Position numbers and translations under genes: made by a program. 7,503 bases of DNA from Gammaproteobacteria bacterium. GTDB lineage: Bacteria; Gemmatimonadota; Gemmatimonadetes; Longimicrobiales; Gaopeijiaceae. The DNA lies in NCBI GenBank assembly GCA_024638345.1, contig JAHEKL010000135.1, forward strand, positions 1 to 7,503. Reading direction: 5' to 3'. Positions 6,469 through 7,503 of this stretch are shown one piece after another (positions within the stretch are counted from its first letter, which is position 1; every line of letters begins with the position of its first letter). A model generated the notes under the pieces. The model was not told the origin of the DNA. It made no database searches and saw only the letters and a program-made list of their open reading frames with translations.

Positions 6469-7503
6469 TGGTCGGCGCCCGCCGAGCCGTCGGGTCGCAT
6501 GTGCTCGAACCAATTCCAGGTGTCGATCTCGCCCGTCGGGATCTCTGGGACCTCCATATCCGGTGTCACCAGGTGCGGAGTCACCAGGACGAGGAGCTCC
6601 GTTCGGTTCTGCTGGTAGCTCGTGGACCTGAAGAGAGAGCCCAGGATCGGGATGTCACCCAAGAAGGGGACCTTGCTCACGCTTTCGGACGCCTGATTGT
6701 CCATGAGCCCCGCGATCGCGAACGTCTGACCGTCCTGCACCTCTACCACGGTGCTCGCGCGTCTCGAGAGCAACGCCGGGATCGCGAAACCGGAGATCTC
6801 CAGTCCGCTGGTGAAGTCGAGCGAGGATACCTCCGGCTCGACCGCCAGACGGATCGCTCCACTATTCGTGAGGGTTGGTGTAAAGCCGAGCCGTACACCG
6901 AACTCCTGGAACTGAATGGTGACGGCCCCGGTTGCCGACCCCGCCTGGATCACCGGATAGGGGAACTCCCCCCCGGCCAAGAAAGAGGCGGTCTCGCCAG
7001 GCACGGTCATCAGGTTGGGCTCCGCGAGGCTGTTGAACACACCCTCGGATCGAAGCGCCTGAATGAACGCGCCCAGGTTGGAGGCGTCGTGGAACAGGAA
7101 GAAGTTCACGGCGTCCGAGAAGGTCGCGTCGGGGCCCGCTGGATTGTTCAGGAGGTTCCCTCGCAGCGGATTGGCGCCGCTGCTGATCGACCCCTCGTCG
7201 TCTCCCCGGATATTCAGAGGATCCACTCTCGTGAACGACGCTCCCAGATCCTGGAGGGCGTTTCGTGTGACCTCCGCGACCCGGACCTGCAGCAGGACCT
7301 GCCCGCGGTCCGCCACCACGATCTGATCGAAGATGCTGGCTTCCGCCTCCAGGCTCTCGGTGAGTTGGAGGGCTTTCTCCGCCACCCCGGGTTGATCGGT
7401 GGTACCGGACAGGATCAGCGTATTCCCCACCGCGCTGACTTCCAGGTTCTCGCCCGGAAACAACCGATCGAGCTCGCTGTTGATGGTCGCAGCATCGAGC
7501 GTG
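6465..7503 (-). CDS. rcpA: Tad pilus outer-membrane secretin RcpA/CpaC (5' end cut off)
   Basis: RcpA/CpaC forms the multimeric outer-membrane channel through which the Flp pilus passes. The frame is open to the right edge: 345 residues are visible and the signal peptide and first N-terminal part are missing, probably 100-150 residues judging from family length. A BON/N-domain-like segment (about 7370-7500) includes SELDRLFPGENLEV and NTLILSGT. Next come the segment VLLQVRVAEVTRNALQDLG (about 7240-7300) and the secretin domain with FLAGGEFPYPV (6951-6983), FQEFGVRLGFTPTL, and the C-terminal signature VPFLGDIPILGSLFRST (6621-6671) followed by ELLVLVTPHLV (6567-6599). These are diagnostic secretin features. 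A tail of about 30 residues after the domain is polar with two tryptophans (DTWNWFEHM). The TTG at 7463 is an internal Leu codon, not the start. This is the first gene of the visible cluster. Confidence 0.95.
   Translation of the reverse strand, partial: TLDAATINSELDRLFPGENLEVSAVGNTLILSGTTDQPGVAEKALQLTESLEAEASIFDQIVVADRGQVLLQVRVAEVTRNALQDLGASFTRVDPLNIRGDDEGSISSGANPLRGNLLNNPAGPDATFSDAVNFFLFHDASNLGAFIQALRSEGVFNSLAEPNLMTVPGETASFLAGGEFPYPVIQAGSATGAVTIQFQEFGVRLGFTPTLTNSGAIRLAVEPEVSSLDFTSGLEISGFAIPALLSRRASTVVEVQDGQTFAIAGLMDNQASESVSKVPFLGDIPILGSLFRSTSYQQNRTELLVLVTPHLVTPDMEVPEIPTGEIDTWNWFEHMRPDGSAGADQ

Noticed and set aside
6077..6631. 184-codon plus-strand frame across the cpaE start and rcpA end
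   Set aside because: It is Ser/Arg/Pro-rich, antisense to two recognised genes, and has no matching domain.
7463..7463. Start of rcpA at the TTG codon at 7463
   Set aside because: The frame continues upstream to the window edge with residues typical of the secretin N-terminal domain (TLDAATINSELDR), so this codon is an internal Leu.

Overview
The window holds one continuous block of minus-strand genes: the central part of a Tad (tight adherence, Flp-type IVc pilus) assembly operon. In transcription order, from right to left, it contains the outer-membrane secretin RcpA/CpaC (5' end cut by the window edge), the MinD/ParA-like localisation protein CpaE/TadZ, the secretion ATPase CpaF/TadA, the inner-membrane platform proteins TadB and TadC, a small DUF192 protein, and an AAA+ ATPase with a winged-helix-like N-terminus (3' end cut by the window edge). 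Gaps between genes are 5 to 89 bases. I see no convincing promoter or terminator inside the block, so it reads as one transcription unit. No tRNA, rRNA, CRISPR array, insertion sequence or notable repeat was found.

Regions: 1-1185, AAA+ ATPase (partial); 1191-1598, DUF192 protein; 1621-2559, TadC; 2588-3601, TadB (GTG start); 3614-5059, CpaF/TadA; 5140-6375, CpaE/TadZ (TTG start); 6465-7503, RcpA/CpaC (partial). Every open frame on the plus strand is an antisense shadow of these genes, including long ones at 205-1062 and 3416-4960.

How the parts work together (family knowledge): CpaF hydrolyses ATP on the cytoplasmic side. TadB and TadC form the inner-membrane platform that it drives. RcpA forms the outer-membrane channel, and CpaE positions the machine in the cell. 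The prepilin (flp), the prepilin peptidase (tadV/cpaA) and cpaB/rcpC are not in the window and probably lie beyond the right edge. The two accessory genes after tadC have no assigned role in the pilus. They replace the tadD, or pseudopilin tadE/F/G, genes that commonly follow tadC, and are the least explained part of the locus.

Organism: a Gram-negative (diderm) bacterium, because a secretin is present. The DNA is GC-rich, roughly 60% by eye. The gene order and the AAA+/DUF192 pair suggest an environmental lineage such as Gemmatimonadota, Acidobacteriota or a deltaproteobacterial relative. This is a low-confidence impression, not a sequence-based assignment.
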